From contig NZ_JYLD01000002.1 of NCBI RefSeq assembly GCF_001043025.1, positions 1-64,000 of the forward strand: a DNA stretch of 64,000 bases. The letters run 5' to 3'. This stretch comes from Pseudomonas helleri. GTDB taxonomy: Bacteria > Pseudomonadota > Gammaproteobacteria > Pseudomonadales > Pseudomonadaceae. Shown here one piece after another: positions 61,825 to 64,000 of the stretch. The notes under the pieces are model-generated. The model made no database searches and had not been told where the DNA came from. It saw only the letters and a program-made list of their open reading frames with translations. Every line of letters begins with the position of its first letter. Positions within the stretch are counted from its first letter, which is position 1. The position numbers and the translations under genes were made by a program.

Positions 61825-62529
61825 ATGACTAAATACAGCCAGATCTACACCGATCTGCTTGCAAACATCACCACTGAGCGCCTGGCGCGCGGTGCGCGCT
61901 TGCCGTCCGAAACAGAATTGATGACCCGCTACGACGCCAGCCGCGGCACCGTGCGCAAGGCGATTGAGCAGCTTCAGGAACGCGGCTTTGCGCAGAAGAT
62001 CCATGGCAAAGGGACGTTTGTATTGTCTTCCAGCCCCATTGAGTTCCAGCTGGGCGGGATTGTCAGCTTCCAGGAAACCTACCCGAGCCTGGGCAATGAC
62101 GTCAGCACTGAAGTGGTTGAGTTTGAGCACTTCCCGCTGGAGGGCGCGCTGACAGACAAGATCGACGCCGAGCCAGGCAGCCTGATCACTCGCGTCAAAC
62201 GCGTGCGGCGCATAGATGGCAAACGGGTGATTCTGGACATCAACTGCTTCGTCAGCGAGCTGATTCCGGGGCTGACGCCAGAAATAGCGCAGCACTCGAT
62301 CTACGCGTATATCGAGCAAACCCTGAACCTGCAGATCAGCTTTGCCCAGCGCACCATCGAAGCGGTGCCGCGCAGCAAGGATGATCAACTGCACCTGGAT
62401 CTGGATGGGCAAAGCCACGTGATTGTGGTGAGCAACCAGACGTTCTTGCAGGACGGCAGGCAGTTTGAGTACACCGAGTCGCGGCATACCTTGGACAAGT
62501 TTTACTTTTCGGACATTGCCCGGCGCTAA
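61825..62529 (+). CDS. treR: GntR-family trehalose operon repressor
   Basis: This 234-residue regulator has an N-terminal winged helix-turn-helix (LPSETELMTRYDASRGTVRKAIEQLQERGF) and a C-terminal UTRA ligand domain (VVEFEHFPLEGALTDKI..., VSNQTFLQDGRQFEYTESRHTLDKFYFSDIARR). It matches the B. subtilis TreR type, which senses trehalose-6-phosphate and represses treB-treC. It is divergent from treB. Confidence 0.92.
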   Translation: MTKYSQIYTDLLANITTERLARGARLPSETELMTRYDASRGTVRKAIEQLQERGFAQKIHGKGTFVLSSSPIEFQLGGIVSFQETYPSLGNDVSTEVVEFEHFPLEGALTDKIDAEPGSLITRVKRVRRIDGKRVILDINCFVSELIPGLTPEIAQHSIYAYIEQTLNLQISFAQRTIEAVPRSKDDQLHLDLDGQSHVIVVSNQTFLQDGRQFEYTESRHTLDKFYFSDIARR

Positions 62530-62532
62530 ACG

Positions 62533-62600
62533 TGTAGGAGCGAGCTTGCCTCGCGATCTTTGAAAAGGTCAAAAGATCGCGAGGCAAGCTCGCTCCTACA
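62533..62600. repeat. REP doublet (REPIN-type)
   Basis: TGTAGGAGCGAGCTTGCCTC and its exact inverted copy flank CGATCTTTGAAAAGGTCAAAAGATCG. It lies between convergent treR and the aldehyde dehydrogenase gene. Confidence 0.85.
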
Positions 62601-62618
62601 GTTAGCCGTGCGCAGTGT

Positions 62619-64000
62619 TTAGTGCTTGAACATCACATGCCGAATGGTGGTGTAGTCCTCAAGGCCGTACATCGACATGTCCTTGCCATAGCCTGAGAGC
62701 TTGGCGCCGCCGTGGGGCATTTCGCTGACCAGCATGAAGTGCGTGTTGACCCAGGTGCAGCCGTATTGCAGGCGGGCCGCCAACCGATGGGCGCGGCCGA
62801 CATCGTGAGTCCACACCGAAGACGCCAGGCCATAGTCGGAGTCGTTGGCAAACTGCAAAGCCTGCGTTTCGTCGTCGAATTCGGTGACAGACACCACCGG
62901 CCCGAAGATCTCATGGCGCACCACTTCATCGTCCTGACGCGCACCCGCCAAAACGGTCGGTTCAAAGAAGAACCCCGGCCCTGCCACGCGCTTGCCGCCC
63001 GTTACCACTTCAATGTGCGACTGCTCACGGGCACGCTGGACAAAGCCTTCAACCCGCTCCAGATGCTGCAAGGTGATCAAGGGCCCAAGTTCTGTCTCAG
63101 GGTCGTCCTGCAACCCATGGCGAATACTGGACACAGCCTCACCGAGCTTTCTTACAAACTCGTGGTACACGCCCTTCTGTACATAAATACGGCAGGCAGC
63201 GGTGCAGTCCTGGCCGGCGTTGTAGAAGCCGAAGGTACGGATACCTTCAACCGCCGCGTCGATATCGGCATCGTCAAACACGATCACCGGGGCCTTGCCG
63301 CCCAACTCCATGTGCATGCGTTTAACGCTGTCGGCCGTTCCGGCGATGATCCGGCTGCCGGTCGCGACCGAACCGGTCAGCGACACCATGCGCACTTTGG
63401 GGTGGCTGGTCAGCGGTTTGCCGACACTTGGGCCGCGGCCAAAGACCACGTTAATGACGCCAGCCGGGAATATCTCTGCCATCAACTGCGCCAGTTTCAA
63501 CGTGCTCAACGGGGTCTGCTCAGACGGCTTGATCACCACGGTATTACCGGCCGCCAGCGCCGGGGCGAGCTTCCAGGCGGCCATCATCAACGGGTAGTTC
63601 CAGGGCGCAATGGACGCCACCACGCCCACCGGATCACGGCGGATCATCGAAGTGTGCCCCGCCAGGTATTCCCCTGCTGCACTGCCTTGCAGGCAACGGC
63701 TGGCGCCCGCGAAAAAGCGGAACACATCGGCAACGCCGGGCAGTTCGTCGTTGAGCGCGGCGATGTAGGGTTTGCCGCAGTTATTGGACTCCAGGCGCGC
63801 CAGTTCCGGAGCGTGGGCGTCGATGGCGTCGGCCAGTTTCAGCAGCAATTGCGAGCGGTCCTTGGGCGTGGTCTGCGACCAGGCCTCGAACGCCGCGTCG
63901 GCTGCGCACACTGCTGCATCGACCTGCGCCAGGCTGGCCTCGGGGATTTCTACCAATGTGGCGCCCAACGACGGGTTGAGCACCGGGAGTTTTTCGCCTT
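62619..64000 (-). CDS. patD: Gamma-aminobutyraldehyde dehydrogenase (partial, 5' end outside the window)
   Basis: The gene runs off the right edge, so about 15-20 N-terminal residues are missing. The visible 459 residues have the aldehyde dehydrogenase motifs [53 protein letters not shown] (Glu) and [14 protein letters not shown] (Cys in QDC). High similarity in pattern to E. coli PatD (betaine/aminobutyraldehyde type) points to oxidation of 4-aminobutanal to GABA in putrescine catabolism. A related role in betaine aldehyde oxidation cannot be ruled out. Confidence 0.85.
   Translation of the reverse strand, partial: GEKLPVLNPSLGATLVEIPEASLAQVDAAVCAADAAFEAWSQTTPKDRSQLLLKLADAIDAHAPELARLESNNCGKPYIAALNDELPGVADVFRFFAGASRCLQGSAAGEYLAGHTSMIRRDPVGVVASIAPWNYPLMMAAWKLAPALAAGNTVVIKPSEQTPLSTLKLAQLMAEIFPAGVINVVFGRGPSVGKPLTSHPKVRMVSLTGSVATGSRIIAGTADSVKRMHMELGGKAPVIVFDDADIDAAVEGIRTFGFYNAGQDCTAACRIYVQKGVYHEFVRKLGEAVSSIRHGLQDDPETELGPLITLQHLERVEGFVQRAREQSHIEVVTGGKRVAGPGFFFEPTVLAGARQDDEVVRHEIFGPVVSVTEFDDETQALQFANDSDYGLASSVWTHDVGRAHRLAARLQYGCTWVNTHFMLVSEMPHGGAKLSGYGKDMSMYGLEDYTTIRHVMFKH

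Overview
The window reads as a chromosomal stretch of a fluorescens-lineage Pseudomonas. Codon use is GC-rich, dispersed REP sequences of the Pseudomonas type (core TGTAGGAGCGAGCTTG) sit between genes, and several gene sets are typical of the genus: OprB porin plus PQQ glucose dehydrogenase, cmoA-cmoB, a second Lon protease, a Zur-type TonB receptor and a YqjI/YqjH-like pair. No rRNA, tRNA, CRISPR array, prophage or insertion sequence was recognised.

Layout. 0.2-2.0 kb: an arginase-fold protein with two small DMT/ArnE-like membrane proteins. 2.1-2.8 kb: a MipA-type outer membrane protein (minus). 3.1-10.3 kb: six overlapping or closely spaced plus-strand genes (HAD phosphatase, class III aminotransferase, alpha/beta hydrolase, FemAB-like acyltransferase, sensor kinase, sigma-54 activator) behind a good sigma-54 promoter and an upstream palindrome. 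I cannot name this system and regard it as the best candidate for an undescribed one. 10.3-17.3 kb: a split TcA insecticidal toxin (TcaB-like and TcaA-like, minus) without TcB or TcC. 17.6-21.4 kb: MetR, GNAT, LysE exporter, Nudix, HigBA toxin-antitoxin and zinc-free ribosomal protein L31. 21.5-26.4 kb: amine or amino-acid permease, nitrilase-family amidase, LuxR regulator and an FMN glutamate-synthase-like protein. 26.6-31.7 kb: a 1678-residue LRR-NEL E3 ubiquitin ligase effector. 31.8-37.1 kb: OpgC, amino-acid permease, PadR regulator plus ferric-siderophore reductase, Pr6Pr membrane protein and VF530 protein. 37.3-43.6 kb: Zur-type TonB receptor, OprB and Gcd. 43.7-48.9 kb: an EAL phosphodiesterase with degenerate GGDEF, and heat-shock-type Lon2. 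49.1-53.8 kb: unknown protein, chagasin-like inhibitor, CmoA/CmoB, TadA and a multicopper oxidase. 54.1-62.5 kb: a trehalose PTS locus. The window ends inside an aldehyde dehydrogenase of the PatD type.

How parts work together. Zinc starvation links two distant loci, rpmE2 and the TonB receptor, through matching GTTA-N5-TAAC boxes. Glucose enters by OprB and is oxidised by Gcd in the periplasm, with LacI-family operator-like palindromes upstream. Trehalose would cross a LamB porin, be phosphorylated by TreB using a fused EIIA-HPr-EI protein, and be split by TreC, under TreR, whose two candidate operators lie between treB and treR. Two eukaryote-directed toxins (the TcA pair and the NEL ligase) suggest contact with insects, protists or other hosts.

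Limits: everything rests on reading the sequence and translated proteins. No database search, structure prediction or genome-wide context was available. Starts were chosen by conserved N-termini and ribosome-binding sites and are least certain where noted.
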